DNA of 11,495 nt from JBOGIF01 sp050742415 (GTDB lineage Bacteria > Actinomycetota > Acidimicrobiia > Acidimicrobiales > AC-14): NCBI GenBank assembly GCA_050742415.1, contig JBOGIF010000062.1, forward strand, positions 1-11,495, read 5' to 3'. A program made the position numbers and the translations under genes. Within the stretch, counting starts at the first letter, position 1, and every line of letters begins with the position of its first letter. This document shows, one piece after another, positions 1 through 6,079 of this stretch. The notes beneath the pieces are model-generated. The model ran no database searches. It saw nothing but the letters and a program-made list of their open reading frames with translations, and was not told where the DNA came from.

Positions 1-214
1 GTCTGAGGGTCCTGCACGTACCATCGGGCCTGACCCGACGGGGGAGACCGATGAGTAGCGGACCGAGACGCTGTGTCGCGCATCCCGGCCGAGTTGCTGT
101 TCCCGGTCCAGGCGGCCCGTCCCGGAGCATCAGCGCCTCACGCGCCGCCGTCCTACGATTCCGAGTCTGGAGAGTCCGGCTAGTCCGGCGCGTGCGGACG
201 CTCATCGACGAACT

Positions 215-346
215 GTCAACGTGGCCGTCACAATCCTTGTCGACGCCGACATTTCTCGGCCTCGGCAGCGGGAGGTCATCAAGGACTTGGCGGCGTTGGA
301 GGACGAGATTCGCCAGGGCCTGGCCGACCTGGAAGCCATGTTGTGA
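215..346 (+). pseudogene. 3' remnant resembling type I methyltransferase HsdM C-terminus
   Basis: The frame ending in TGA at 344-346 reads as a charged, helical tail (REVIKDLAALEDEIRQGL, then ADLEAML and stop), which is what the C-terminal helix of many HsdM subunits looks like. No start codon or methyltransferase motif (NPPY) is present upstream. In positions 1-214 I see only short open stretches without recognisable domains, among them a frame from 55 to 183 with no family match I can name. The call rests mostly on context: an hsdS/hsdR relic lies 1.4 kb downstream on the same strand, and hsdM usually precedes hsdS. It could instead be the tail of another coiled-coil protein. Confidence 0.4.
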
Positions 347-415
347 TGGCGGCAGATTCGCCACCTATCTGGCGGCAGATCCGCCACGGGTATAGCGGCA
401 AACTCACCACGTACG
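347..415. repeat. Three 23-bp tandem repeats (iteron-like) upstream of the ATPase gene
   Basis: Units start at 347, 370 and 393, a constant period of 23 bp. The core of unit 2 is TGGCGGCAGATCCGCCAC. Unit 1 differs from it by one base, and unit 3 is diverged but keeps the pattern (TAGCGGCAAACTCACCAC). Units 1 and 2 each contain a dyad, TGGCGG-N5-CCGCCA (perfect in unit 2, one wobble in unit 1). The array begins directly after the stop of the hsdM-like remnant and ends 24 bp before the ATPase ATG, over the place where a -35 region would be. Phased dyads in this position suggest a binding array for a regulator or for the ATPase itself; the function is inferred. Confidence 0.75.
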
Positions 416-439
416 GGGGATAGATGGCATGATCTGGGC

Positions 440-1747
440 ATGGCGCTCGTTGTCCGGCGGGCACTGACCGCGGTTCGGGCCGCGCTGGCGGACACGCGGG
501 TCGTCGTGGTGGTGGGTGCTCGTCAGGCGGGCAAGAGCACACTGGCACGGCAGCTGATGCGGGCCACGCCCAATGCTCGCGAGCGCAGGCTCGATGAGCC
601 GGGCGAGCTGGCCGCCGCTCGGGCTGACCCCGTCGGCTTCGTACGCCACGAAGGCCTCTTGGTGGTCGACGAGGTACAGCGGGCTCCGGAGCTCCTGCTG
701 CCGATCAAGGCGATCATCGACGACGACCCGGCACCAGGCCGCTTCCTGCTCACAGGTTCGGCGCGGTTGCTCGGTTTGAGATCACTTCCCGATGCCCTCG
801 TGGGACGGACCGAGACGATCGAGCTCTGGCCGTTCTCGCAGGGTGAGATTGACCAGACGCCCGACTCGTTCGTCGAGGAGGCCTTTGGGGCTGTTGACCC
901 GGATGAGGCATTCAGCCGGTTTCGATCTTGGGGCACCGATCCGATTGCCGACACGATGATCGAGCGGGTGGTTCGCGGCGGGTTTCCGGAAGCAGTCGTC
1001 CGGACGGAGGGACGAAGGCGCAGGTTCTTCACCGCCTACATCAACGATCTGGTCGATCGTGATGTCACCCAACTGGCCGACATCACCCGGCGGGACGATC
1101 TCCATCGCCTGTTGCGGGCGCTGGCCGCCCGAACTGCCCAGCTCCTTCCGGTGAATGGCCTGGCCGAAGAGCTGGGCATGGCCGCCACGACCGTCAAGCG
1201 GTACGTGTCGTTGTTCGAGGAGGTGTTCCTCGTCCGGCGCCTGGCCGCCTTTTTCCCCGCCGGTGCCACCCGGGCTACCCGCCAGCAGAAGCTGATATTC
1301 GTGGACACCGGGATCGCCGCCCATCTACGAGGCCATGGAACCGCCCGCCTGGCCCGCGACCGGGTGAGTCTCGGTCCGTTGGTCGAGAACCTTCTGTTGG
1401 GCGAATTGGCCCGTCAGGTGGCGCTGTCGGACGAAGTCCTTTCGCTCCGTCATTACCGCACCCGGGACGGGGCCGAGGTCGACGGCGTGATCGAGCACGC
1501 CGATGGCCGAGTGGTGGGCGTGGAGGTCAAGGCGGCTGAGACGGTCCGGGCCAGCGACTTCGGTCACCTCCGCCATCTTCAGCGGCGACTCGGCGATCGG
1601 ATGCTTTTGGGCGTGGTGCTGCACCTGGGCCAAACCGTGGCCTCCTTCGGCCCCGGGTTGTGGGCGCTCCCGGCCGACGTGGTGTGGCGCGGCGCCCACA
1701 GCCGGCCAGGCGGGCCCGTTAAGACCGGGGCCGGGACCCAACCGTGA
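440..1747 (+). CDS. DUF4143-family AAA ATPase with PD-(D/E)XK-like C-terminus
   Basis: 435-residue cytoplasmic ATP-binding protein, full length for the DUF4143 family. Walker A is GARQAGKS at residues 26-33, Walker B LLVVDE at 73-78, and the sensor-like TGSAR lies at 105-109. A winged-helix-like section (about 225-270, with an NGLAEELGMAATTVKRYV-type helix-turn-helix) follows. The C-terminal half shows EVD at 346-348 and EVK at 362-364, the pattern of a restriction-endonuclease fold. The family's cellular role is poorly defined, so a DNA-related function is inferred. The ATG at 440 has no clear Shine-Dalgarno; CATGAT at 428-433 is placed as a -10 for a leaderless transcript. The stop overlaps the next start (GTGA), showing that the gene was part of the restriction operon whose other members are now broken. 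Confidence 0.9.
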   Translation: MALVVRRALTAVRAALADTRVVVVVGARQAGKSTLARQLMRATPNARERRLDEPGELAAARADPVGFVRHEGLLVVDEVQRAPELLLPIKAIIDDDPAPGRFLLTGSARLLGLRSLPDALVGRTETIELWPFSQGEIDQTPDSFVEEAFGAVDPDEAFSRFRSWGTDPIADTMIERVVRGGFPEAVVRTEGRRRRFFTAYINDLVDRDVTQLADITRRDDLHRLLRALAARTAQLLPVNGLAEELGMAATTVKRYVSLFEEVFLVRRLAAFFPAGATRATRQQKLIFVDTGIAAHLRGHGTARLARDRVSLGPLVENLLLGELARQVALSDEVLSLRHYRTRDGAEVDGVIEHADGRVVGVEVKAAETVRASDFGHLRHLQRRLGDRMLLGVVLHLGQTVASFGPGLWALPADVVWRGAHSRPGGPVKTGAGTQP

Positions 1748-2143
1748 AGACGCCTTGGCCGGAGGTGGCGCTGGGCGAGGTGGCACTCATCGAGCGACGG
1801 GTCCGAGCGCCGGAGGACATCCGGTCCGGCAGTCTCTACGTAGGGCTCGAGGACGGCAGCTTCGGCCTGTTCATCCGACGCCTGGTCGGCCTCGACCGCG
1901 CCGCGGCCAAGGAGGCCTTCGCCGAGTTCCTCGACGACAAGCGGTTGGGCGCCAACCAGATCGAGTTCGTGAACCTCGTCATCGATGAGCTGAGCGACAA
2001 CGGCGTCATCGAGCCCGTCGTTTCTGCGAGTCGCCTTTCACCGACGTCAGCCCCAAGGTCCGGATGCCCTGTTCGAGTCAACGGACATTGACCAGCTGCT
2101 GAGGGTCGTCGCCGACGTCCGCCGCCGAGCCGAGGCCGCATGA
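1744..2143 (+). pseudogene. Chimeric relic: 5' end of hsdS joined to 3' end of hsdR
   Basis: From GTG 1744 the first ~38 codons look like the start of a type I specificity subunit (WPEVALGEVALIERR, then SLYVGLED). Around 1850-1860 the same frame switches to the conserved C-terminal domain of type I restriction subunit HsdR (LFIRRLVGLDRAAAKEAF, ANQIEFVNLVIDELSDNGV). The HsdR ending then needs two more frames: ESPFTDVSP is read from about 2019 and DALFESTDIDQLLRVV from about 2057 to the TGA at 2141-2143. The second shift fits loss of one C in the run at 2051-2054. The intact reading frame of the fusion stops early at 2091. No helicase, nuclease or target-recognition domain remains, so the product cannot restrict or recognise DNA. 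The simplest history is one large in-frame deletion followed by small indels. Confidence 0.85.
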
Positions 2144-2161
2144 CGACCTCCAGCCTCCGCC

Positions 2162-2602
2162 TTACTGGTCGTCCAGCACGTAACGGGGCCCGGGACCGCG
2201 TTCGGCGGCCTGGTCGCCGGGGTTGAGGAGCTTGCAGTGCCGCATCGAGAGGCAGCCGCAGCCGATGCACCCGTCGAGGCGGTCACGCAGTCGCTCGAGC
2301 ATCCGGATCTGGGCATCGAGGCGCGGCCGCCACGATGTCGAGAGGCGCTGCCAGTCCTTGTCGGTAGGGGTCCGGTTCTCGGGCAGGGAGGCCAGCGCGG
2401 CGCGGATCTCCTCGAGTGACAGGCCGACCTGCTGGGCGACGCGGATGAACGCGACGCGGCGCAGCGTCTCCCGGGCGAAACGCCGCTGTCCGGCGGGGGA
2501 GCGGACGGCGTGGATTAGCCCTCCCGCCTCGTAGAACCGCAACGCAGACGGCGCCACACCCGACCGTTCGCTCAGCGCCCCGATGCCCAACTCCGCGTCC
2601 AT
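2162..2602 (-). CDS. soxR: Redox-sensitive MerR-family transcriptional activator SoxR
   Basis: 146-residue MerR-type regulator. The N-terminal winged helix (residues ~5-75: IGALSERSGV, LRFYEAGGL, RRFARETLRRVAFI) is followed by a dimerisation helix and the SoxR [2Fe-2S] site CIGCGCLSMRHC, with cysteines at 112, 115, 117 and 123. SoxR proteins sense redox-cycling compounds through this cluster and distort a long-spacer promoter to activate it. I chose ATG 2602 rather than GTG 2608 because TAACTT (2614-2609 on the minus strand) lies at the right distance for a leaderless start at 2602. No obvious target gene is adjacent; peroxiredoxin and efflux genes elsewhere in the window are only possible targets. 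It faces the hsdR relic convergently. Confidence 0.95.
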   Translation of the reverse strand: MDAELGIGALSERSGVAPSALRFYEAGGLIHAVRSPAGQRRFARETLRRVAFIRVAQQVGLSLEEIRAALASLPENRTPTDKDWQRLSTSWRPRLDAQIRMLERLRDRLDGCIGCGCLSMRHCKLLNPGDQAAERGPGPRYVLDDQ

Positions 2603-2608
2603 GGGCAC

Positions 2609-2633
2609 AAGTTACGGCTGGGGAGCAGGTAAC
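2609..2633 (-). promoter_or_regulatory. Putative soxR promoter with a short dyad
   Basis: On the minus strand TAACTT (2614-2609) matches an actinobacterial TAnnnT -10 and ends 6 nt before the ATG at 2602, which implies a leaderless mRNA. A 5-bp dyad GTTAC (2611-2615) / GTAAC (2629-2633), 13 bp apart, overlaps it and could be an autoregulatory site. It does not match the classical enterobacterial SoxR box closely, so this is tentative. Confidence 0.35.
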
Positions 2634-2659
2634 CGGTCCTACTCCTTAAGGGCTACACC

Positions 2660-2678
2660 TATACTCAGCGTATGAGTA
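2660..2678 (+). promoter_or_regulatory. Putative leaderless promoter and operator of the vapBC operon
   Basis: TATACT at 2660-2665 is one base from the -10 consensus and places the transcription start on the A of the ATG at 2672. A 17-bp dyad TACTCA-N5-TGAGTA (2662-2678) spans the -10 and the start codon, where binding of a VapB-VapC complex would block transcription. There is no Shine-Dalgarno in front of the gene. The operator role is inferred from position and symmetry. Confidence 0.55.
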
Positions 2679-2929
2679 AGCGGCTGCAGGTCGTCCTCGA
2701 GGACGGCGAATGGGAGGCTCTTCGCGAGACGGCGCGACGGCGTGGGTTATCGCTGTCGGCCTGGGTGCGTCGAACTCTGGACGAAGCAAGGAGCCGTGAG
2801 CCGGGCGGTGACCCGGCGGCCAAGGTGTCGGCCGTTCGGGCCGCCGCCCGGTATGGGTTCCCCACGTCGGACATCGACGACATGCTCGACGAGATCGAGC
2901 AGGGCTACGGCGTGTCTCCGTCCGATTGA
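2672..2929 (+). CDS. vapB: VapB-type antitoxin (ribbon-helix-helix)
   Basis: 85-residue protein with an N-terminal ribbon-helix-helix domain: strand KRLQVVLEDGEWEAL, then a helix pair ending in LSLSAWVRRTLDEA (residues ~3-43). The acidic C-terminus (DIDDMLDEIEQGYG) is of the kind that wraps around a PIN toxin. It should bind and neutralise the downstream VapC and repress its own operon from the dyad at its start. The TGA overlaps the TTG start of vapC by 4 nt, giving translational coupling. Family assignment is by fold pattern and neighbour; the VapB subtype is not determined. Confidence 0.85.
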   Translation: MSKRLQVVLEDGEWEALRETARRRGLSLSAWVRRTLDEARSREPGGDPAAKVSAVRAAARYGFPTSDIDDMLDEIEQGYGVSPSD

Positions 2930-3321
2930 TCCTCGTCGACTCCAACATCCCGATGTACCTCGTCGGGTCCGCCCACCCGCACAAGTTCGACGCCCAGCGC
3001 CTTCTGGAGTCGGCCGTCTCGGGAGGCGACCGTCTGGTCACCGATGTCGAGGTTCTCCAGGAGATCTGCCATCGCTACGCCGCCATCGGCCGGAGAGAGG
3101 CCATCCAACCGGCCTTCGACGCCATCCTCGGCGTGGTGGACGAGGTGATCTCCATCGAGCGCGCCGACGCCGAGGCGGCCAAGGACATCCTGCTGGGGTA
3201 TGGCGCCCTCTCTGCACGGAATGCGCTGCATCTGGCAGTCATGCGCCGCCGCCGGCTGAAAAGGATCATGAGCTTCGATCGCGGGTTCGACGCCTACCCC
3301 GGGATCGAGCGCATCCACTGA
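2926..3321 (+). CDS. vapC: VapC-type PIN-domain toxin with an atypical active site
   Basis: 131-residue PIN-domain protein, the usual VapC length, expected to be an RNA-cutting toxin. PIN hallmarks are the N-terminal ILVDSN (D5), E46 in VLQEI, and the C-terminal IMSFDRGFD (D118, D122). At the third acidic position the common ARDALH motif reads SARNALH, so Asn99 replaces the metal-binding Asp. This might weaken or abolish catalysis. The start is a TTG inside a TTGA overlap with vapB, supported by the conserved ILVDSN beginning exactly there. It is followed directly by an open frame leading to a second toxin pair. Confidence 0.88.
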   Translation: MILVDSNIPMYLVGSAHPHKFDAQRLLESAVSGGDRLVTDVEVLQEICHRYAAIGRREAIQPAFDAILGVVDEVISIERADAEAAKDILLGYGALSARNALHLAVMRRRRLKRIMSFDRGFDAYPGIERIH

Positions 3322-3381
3322 CGCAAGGCTCGGGCGACCCGGCGGAATGTTCTGACCGCCCTGAGCGGCGCCACTGCGCCT

Positions 3382-3510
3382 GTGGAGGTGTACCTCTACC
3401 GGCTGGCCTGCGAGCGGGACGCGGAGCTCTACGAGTCGGCGCCTCTGACCGACCAGGAGCTGGCTATGGCCGACGACTCTGGGGCCTGGGAAGGAACACC
3501 GGCGTGGTGA
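3382..3510 (+). CDS. Short antitoxin-like protein upstream of mazF, probably N-terminally truncated
   Basis: From GTG 3382 the frame encodes 42 residues, acidic and rich in Asp/Glu (RDAELYESAPLTDQELAMAD), like the toxin-binding tail of MazF antitoxins. Its TGA (3508-3510) overlaps the mazF GTG at 3507 by 4 nt, the standard antitoxin-toxin arrangement. The same frame is open back to the vapC stop at 3319-3321 (20 more codons) but has no ATG, GTG or TTG there. There is no room for a normal DNA-binding N-terminus, and no Shine-Dalgarno precedes 3382. I read it as an antitoxin that lost its N-terminal half, possibly translated by coupling. I do not recognise the exact family. Confidence 0.55.
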   Translation: MEVYLYRLACERDAELYESAPLTDQELAMADDSGAWEGTPAW

Positions 3511-3812
3511 GGGGCGAGATCTGGTGGGCCGACGTCCCCGGTGGCGAGCGGCCCGTACTGGTGCTCACCCGCGACCCGGTTGCCGACCGGATCGGGGCCG
3601 TGGTCGTTGCCGCCTGCACACGCACGGTGCGAGGCCTCCAGAGCGAGTTGGTTCTGGGCGTTGACGACGGGATGCCCGAGTCGTGTGTCGCCAGCTTTGA
3701 CAACCTGCACACGGTGCGACGCCCAGCACTGCGCCGACCCATCACGCGGCTGCGTCCCGAGCGCCTCGAGGAGGCGTGCGCGGTGATGGCTCGGGCCCTC
3801 GGTTGCGTCTAG
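3507..3812 (+). CDS. mazF: MazF/PemK-family endoribonuclease toxin
   Basis: 101-residue MazF-like protein of normal length. The N-terminus RGEIWWADVPGGERPVLVL is the conserved first strand pair. GLQSEL (~43-48) matches the conserved active-site loop (usually LPTEV), and GMPESCVASFDNLHTV (~55-70) is the typical central block. Such toxins cut single-stranded mRNA at short motifs. AAGGA at 3491-3495 is a good Shine-Dalgarno; GTG 3504 or GTG 3507 both fit, and 3507 gives the usual GTGA overlap. The partner antitoxin appears truncated, so this toxin is either kept in check by the remaining tail, neutralised in trans, or weakly expressed. Confidence 0.88.
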   Translation: MRGEIWWADVPGGERPVLVLTRDPVADRIGAVVVAACTRTVRGLQSELVLGVDDGMPESCVASFDNLHTVRRPALRRPITRLRPERLEEACAVMARALGCV

Positions 3813-3853
3813 GACTCGCCGTCTCCGGGCATCAGGAAGAATCTCTGGCCGGG

Positions 3854-3880
3854 TGTCGATCCGGGCGGTCGTCGTTCGTG
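3854..3880 (+). promoter_or_regulatory. Putative ECF42-dependent promoter of the DGPF-sigma operon
   Basis: TGTCGA at 3854-3859 followed after 17 bp by CGTG at 3877-3880 resembles the target motif I recall for ECF42 sigma factors (TGTCGA at -35, a CG[A/T]C-like -10), although the last base of the -10 differs. It lies 54 bp before the DGPF gene, as expected for an autoregulated sigma operon. The match is by eye. Confidence 0.45.
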
Positions 3881-3933
3881 GATAGGGATGAAGGGTCCGG
3901 CACCGTGCCGGCCGACTGCGAGAGGAGATCCAC

Positions 3934-4290
3934 ATGACCCAGTACCTGCTGGCCGTGCACATGGTCGAGGGCGGGCCGATCCCGTCCGACGACGTGATCA
4001 AGAAGATGTACGCCGATGTCGAGACCTTCAACGGCGCGCTCAAGGCCGAGGGCGCCTGGGTGTTCGCCGGCGGGCTCCACCCGGCCGACACCGCGACCGT
4101 GGTGCGCGTCACCGACGGCGAGGTGCTGACGACCGACGGCCCCTTCGCAGAGACCAAGGAGCAGCTCGGCGGGTTCTGGATCGTCGAGGCCCCCGACCTC
4201 GACGCTGCGCTGGCGCTGGCTGCCAGGGGCGCCATCGCCTGCGGAGCCCCTGTCGAGGTGCGGCCGTTCCAGGACGAGCCGGAGTCCTAG
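3934..4290 (+). CDS. DGPF-domain (YCII-related) protein
   Basis: 118-residue small soluble protein of the YCII/DGPF superfamily. The signature TTDGPFAETKEQLGGFW lies at residues 66-82, with DGPF at 68-71, followed by an alpha/beta ferredoxin-like ending (IVEAPDLDAALALA). DGPF proteins are the habitual neighbours and regulon members of ECF42 sigma factors; their biochemical activity is not established. An AGGAG motif around 3921-3925 sits about 8 nt before the ATG, confirming the start. The sigma gene begins 6 nt after the stop, so the two are clearly co-transcribed. Confidence 0.93.
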   Translation: MTQYLLAVHMVEGGPIPSDDVIKKMYADVETFNGALKAEGAWVFAGGLHPADTATVVRVTDGEVLTTDGPFAETKEQLGGFWIVEAPDLDAALALAARGAIACGAPVEVRPFQDEPES

Positions 4291-4296
4291 CCGGCG

Positions 4297-5523
4297 GTGC
4301 CCGCCGCTGATTCCTCAGTGGTCGAGCAGACCTTCCGGCGGGAGTTCGGCCGGGCCGTGGCCACGCTGGTCCGCCTCTTCGGCGACATCGACCTCGCCGA
4401 GGAGGCGGTCCAGGAAGCCTTCGTGGTGGCCCTGCAACGCTGGCCGGAGGCGGGCGTGCCCCCCAACCCCGGCGGCTGGATCGTGACCACTAGTCGGAAT
4501 CGGGCGATCGATCGGCTGCGGCGGGAGTCGTCGCGTGACGATCGTCACGCCCAGGCTGCACAGGTGCACCACCGCGACGAGCCGCCCGAGGAGGTGGGCG
4601 CCGTGACCGACGACCGCCTACGTCTGGTCTTCACTTGCTGCCACCCGGCCCTGGCTACCAGCGCCCAGGTTGCGCTGACGCTGCGCCTGCTCGGCGGCCT
4701 TGAGACCACCGAGATCGCACGCGCCTTCTTGGTGCCGGAGCCGACCATGGCGCAGCGGCTGGTGCGGGCGAAGCGCAAGATCCGTGCCGCCGCCATTCCC
4801 TATCGCGTGCCCCGAGATGCCGAGCTGCCCGACCGCCTCCGCCCGGTGCTCGCGGTCGTCTACCTCATCTTCAACGAGGGATATGCCGCCACCGCTGGCG
4901 GCCACCTCACCCGCGGCGACCTGTGTGCGGAGGCGGTCCGCCTGGCGAGGCTCCTCGCCGCGCTGATGCCCGACGAGCCCGAGGTGCTCGGGCTCCTGGC
5001 CCTGTTGCTTCTCACCGAAGCCCGGCGGGCCGCCCGCGTCTCAGCGGATGGGTCGCTCGTGCTGCTGCCGGACCAGGACAGATCGCTCTGGGACAGAGCG
5101 TTGGTCGCCGAGGGGCAGGCGCTGGTGGCGGCGTGCATCCGTCGCAACCAGCCCGGCCCCTATCAGCTGCAGGCCGCCATCAACGCCGTGCACAGCGACG
5201 CCCGGACCGCGGCGGAGACCGACTGGAGCCAGATCCTCCGGCTGTACGACCAGCTCGTTGTCTTCTCGCCCACCCCGGTCGTCGCTCTCAACCGGGCGGT
5301 GGCGGTGGCGGAGGTGCACGGCCCGACCGCAGCGCTTGCCGTGCTCGACTCCGTCGACCTCGGCACCTACCACCTCTTCCACGCCACGAGGGCCGATCTG
5401 CTGCGCCGGCTAGGCCGCCACACCGAGGCCTCCGACGCCTACGACGCCGCCCTCGACCTTGTCGGCAATGTCGCCGAGCGCCGCTTCCTCGAGGAGCGCC
5501 GGGCATCGCTGCCCGCGGCCTGA
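4297..5523 (+). CDS. ECF42-type RNA polymerase sigma factor with long C-terminal extension
   Basis: 408-residue sigma factor. Sigma region 2 covers about residues 8-78 (DLAEEAVQEAFVVALQRWP, GGWIVTTSRNRAIDRLRR). Region 4 covers about 105-165 (LRLVFTCCHPAL, GLETTEIARAFLVPEPTMAQRL). A large C-terminal domain of about 240 residues follows, with a VVYLIFNEGYAAT block (DUF6596-type) and helical TPR-like repeats at the end (ALNRAVAVAEVHGP, HATRADLLRRLGR). This architecture and the adjacent DGPF gene are diagnostic of the ECF42 group, which lacks a linked anti-sigma factor; the extension is thought to control activity. GTG 4297 is the likely start; GTG 4318 is an alternative. The gene ends 7 nt from a convergent gene, with no room for a terminator. 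Confidence 0.93.
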   Translation: MPAADSSVVEQTFRREFGRAVATLVRLFGDIDLAEEAVQEAFVVALQRWPEAGVPPNPGGWIVTTSRNRAIDRLRRESSRDDRHAQAAQVHHRDEPPEEVGAVTDDRLRLVFTCCHPALATSAQVALTLRLLGGLETTEIARAFLVPEPTMAQRLVRAKRKIRAAAIPYRVPRDAELPDRLRPVLAVVYLIFNEGYAATAGGHLTRGDLCAEAVRLARLLAALMPDEPEVLGLLALLLLTEARRAARVSADGSLVLLPDQDRSLWDRALVAEGQALVAACIRRNQPGPYQLQAAINAVHSDARTAAETDWSQILRLYDQLVVFSPTPVVALNRAVAVAEVHGPTAALAVLDSVDLGTYHLFHATRADLLRRLGRHTEASDAYDAALDLVGNVAERRFLEERRASLPAA

Positions 5524-5530
5524 CCGAAGC

Positions 5531-6067
5531 TCAGGTGTCGGAGACAGCGGAGCCGCAGACCTCGTAGACCTCGTCGGCCGGCAGGGCCAGGATCCGCGCC
5601 GCCAGCTCTTCCTTCATCCGGACCAGGAGCTCCTCTTCGGCTGGCGTCTGCGGCCCCCGACGAACAAGGCCGACGAAGTCTGCGCCCACCAACCCGGGCC
5701 GCAGGGTGAGGTCGACCATCGAGCCGCGATGGACGAGGCGGAACACGAAGTGGCCCTGGGGCGCCTCGGGTGCTCCCGGGCGGGCGAGCTCCGGTACCAA
5801 TCGGTAGCGGTCCTCGGTGACCGCTCGGGTGGCCATCTCGAAGGCGTCACGCGAACCCGGCCCGTCGAAGGCGGTCTGCACAGTGATATCGCGCCGCTCC
5901 GGAGGCGCCCCGGGCGACAGCAGCGGTAGGCCGAGCTCCAGCGCCTTGAAGCCGAGCGCCAGCCCACCGATCGAGTCGCGCCCGTGGTAGCGCAACAGGT
6001 CGTCGAACGACATGGAGATAGACGCCCGGCCGTCGGTGACCTCGAGAGTCGGCTCCGCATCGTGCAT
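5531..6067 (-). CDS. FmdE-like domain protein lacking metal-binding cysteines
   Basis: 178-residue soluble protein. Residues ~26-48 (RYHGRDSIGGLALGFKALEL) resemble the HGH-CPG-alG start of FmdE domains. Residues ~66-90 (AFDGPGSRDAFEMATRAV) resemble the C-x-vDAIQ-x-TGCT segment, and 106-125 (HFVFRLVHRGSMVDLTLRPG) the following strands. In canonical FmdE domains these motifs carry cysteines that bind metal; here only Cys171 near the C-terminus exists, so a redox or zinc role is unlikely. The gene starts 12 nt after the transporter stop and is probably in its operon. No Shine-Dalgarno is visible. The family call is moderate; the function is unknown. Confidence 0.6.
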   Translation of the reverse strand: MHDAEPTLEVTDGRASISMSFDDLLRYHGRDSIGGLALGFKALELGLPLLSPGAPPERRDITVQTAFDGPGSRDAFEMATRAVTEDRYRLVPELARPGAPEAPQGHFVFRLVHRGSMVDLTLRPGLVGADFVGLVRRGPQTPAEEELLVRMKEELAARILALPADEVYEVCGSAVSDT

Positions 6068-6079
6068 CGCGGGACGACG

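Noticed and set aside
51..395. Open frame on the plus strand at the left end
   Set aside because: Arg/Trp-rich composition typical of an out-of-frame reading; the neighbouring frame ending at 346 makes better protein sense.
347..415. CRISPR array reading of the three repeats
   Set aside because: Units are contiguous at 23 bp with no 30-40 bp unique spacers and no cas genes nearby.
2742..3503. Long plus-strand open frame running into mazF (to 3812)
   Set aside because: Up to about 3500 it is an Arg/Pro/Gly-rich shadow of vapB, vapC and the antitoxin frame; only the part from 3507 has MazF character.
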